DNA from: an uncultured Gammaproteobacteria bacterium
GTDB taxonomy: Bacteria; Pseudomonadota; Gammaproteobacteria; GCA-2729495
Reading direction: 5' to 3'
Assembly (NCBI GenBank): GCA_947258805.1
Contig: CAMYJV010000148.1
Span: 1 to 6,088, forward strand
DNA: 6,088 nt
This document shows, in pieces, positions 5,159-6,088 of this stretch. The position numbers and the translations under genes are program-made. Numbering within the stretch: the first letter of the stretch is position 1; each line of letters begins with the position of its first letter. A model generated the notes under the pieces. That model searched no databases. It saw only the letters and a list, made by a program, of their open reading frames with translations, and had not been told where the DNA came from.

Positions 5159-6088
5159 GCTGGACCGACTCGGCATTCGCGTCGCTGTTCCCGCCTGGGC
5201 CCGTGGCGGCAGCGTCGACGGCTGAGTCGGTCGTCTCGGGTGACGCCTGATCCGGCGCGTGACCCAGCTCTGAGGCAAAGGTGCGCTGATAAACTTCCCA
5301 GGACGCCATCAGCAGCGCGCCGATCAGCGGGCCCACCACCAGGCCGATGGCGCCGAACATGAAGAGCCCGCCAAGTGTGGTCAGCAACACCAGCACGTCG
5401 GGCATCTGTGTGTCCTGGCCCACCAGCATGGGGCGCAGCACGTTGTCCACGCTGGCCACCACCAGCCAGAACCAGCCGGCAAGAAACGCCGCCTCCCAGT
5501 AGTTGCCGCTGACGCCCAGATAGACGGCGACGGGCAGCCAGATGATAATGGGGCCGATGAACGGAATGACGGACAGAAATCCCATCACCACGCCCCAGAA
5601 CACGTGCTGCTCCACGCCGACCACCCAGAATGCCAGGCCGCTGAGCAGGCCCTGCACGGCGCCGATGATCACGATGCTCTTCAACACCGAGCGGGTAACC
5701 GCCGAGGTGATCTGCACCAGATCTTCGCGCCCCTCGCGATCCAGCGGCAGGCTGGCAACCACTGAGGCCGACAGCTGCTTGCCGTCCTGCAGGCAGTAAA
5801 AGAAAAAGTAGGCGGCTACGAAGACGTCGAGCAGAAACATGGCTGTTGCCTGGGTAACCTGGGAAAGGGTCCCGACCAGGAACCGCCCCACGGTGCCGGC
5901 TATCTGACCGGCTTTGTCGGTGAGCTGTGCTCTGACGGCCTGCAGATCTATTTCGAACGGTACCCAGGCGGGGATTTTGAGATTTTTGAAGGCGGTACCC
6001 GAAGTCAGCCGATCGTTGATCCACGACGAGGCCTCATCGGCCACGGCCAACGCCTGAGTCGCGGCCATGGTGAACAGCAGGATGGCGG
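5151..6088 (-). CDS. AI-2E/PerM-family membrane transporter, N-terminus outside window
   Basis: An inner-membrane protein of the AI-2E exporter-like family (TqsA, YdiK, PerM relatives); members include a quorum-signal exporter and ion antiporters, and most are uncharacterised. Numbering from the Met codon at 6068-6066: a mostly soluble segment at about 10-65, then membrane helices near 71-92, 130-152, 157-185, 190-206 and 227-256. Diagnostic motifs are 'FLSVIPFIGPIIIWLPVA' at 164-181, 'DNVLRPMLVG' at 208-217, and 'PDVLVLLTTLGGLFMFGAIG' at 223-242, followed by 'VVGPLIGALLMASWEVY'. The frame stays open to the window edge, and the six codons before the Met at 6068 read AILLFT, a hydrophobic run that would belong to the second membrane helix. 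The true start therefore lies outside and the first one or two helices are missing. The last 35 or so residues, after the conserved 'WEVYQRTF', form a Ser/Thr/Asp/Gly/Ala-rich acidic tail that is probably disordered. Substrate is unknown and the neighbours do not reveal it. Confidence 0.92.
   Translation of the reverse strand, partial: AILLFTMAATQALAVADEASSWINDRLTSGTAFKNLKIPAWVPFEIDLQAVRAQLTDKAGQIAGTVGRFLVGTLSQVTQATAMFLLDVFVAAYFFFYCLQDGKQLSASVVASLPLDREGREDLVQITSAVTRSVLKSIVIIGAVQGLLSGLAFWVVGVEQHVFWGVVMGFLSVIPFIGPIIIWLPVAVYLGVSGNYWEAAFLAGWFWLVVASVDNVLRPMLVGQDTQMPDVLVLLTTLGGLFMFGAIGLVVGPLIGALLMASWEVYQRTFASELGHAPDQASPETTDSAVDAAATGPGGNSDANAESVQPA

Noticed and set aside
4909..6024. 371-codon open frame on the minus strand overlapping the AI-2E-family gene in another frame
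   Set aside because: It is Arg/Gly/Ser-rich and featureless, while the other frame carries the diagnostic AI-2E motifs.

Overview
The window is high-GC, gene-dense chromosomal-type DNA from a bacterium. The mix of families (CaiB-type CoA-transferase, RraA-type aldolase, COG3653-type amidohydrolase, AI-2E/PerM-type membrane protein) and the short intergenic gaps fit a proteobacterium, perhaps an environmental gammaproteobacterium. That placement is inference, because no rRNA, tRNA or strongly lineage-specific marker is present. No mobile element, CRISPR array or RNA gene is visible.

Layout, left to right. (1) 1-252, plus strand: the last 83 codons of a CaiB/BaiF-type CoA-transferase that enters from the left edge. 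(2) 311-3272, minus strand: a three-gene same-strand block, in transcription order a six-helix membrane protein with a helical (TPR-like) tail (3272-2037), an alpha/beta hydrolase (1974-1015) and an RraA/HMG-CHA-aldolase-like protein (1018-311). The last two overlap by the classic ATGA arrangement and are probably translationally coupled. (3) 3273-3432: a 160-bp divergent intergenic region with a 4.6-copy, 11-bp tandem repeat, a candidate extended -10 promoter, a small imperfect dyad and a strong ribosome binding site. (4) 3433-5118, plus strand: a 561-residue amidohydrolase of the N-acyl-D-amino-acid deacylase type. (5) 5151-6088, minus strand: an AI-2E/PerM-family membrane protein converging on the amidohydrolase and cut by the right edge.

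Taken together this looks like a catabolic or accessory-metabolism neighbourhood. A CoA-transferase, a hydrolase coupled to a putative oxo-acid aldolase or lyase, and an amide or cyclic-imide hydrolase would fit breakdown of an organic acid or N-acyl compound. The substrate cannot be read from the sequence. The membrane/TPR protein at the head of the minus block has no recognised function. I did not find convincing evidence for a wholly new system. The points most worth a second look are the helical-turn-length tandem repeat in the divergent control region, the apparent loss of canonical metal-binding histidines in the amidohydrolase, the Glu-for-Asp change in the RraA-like active-site motif, and the unknown membrane/TPR gene.
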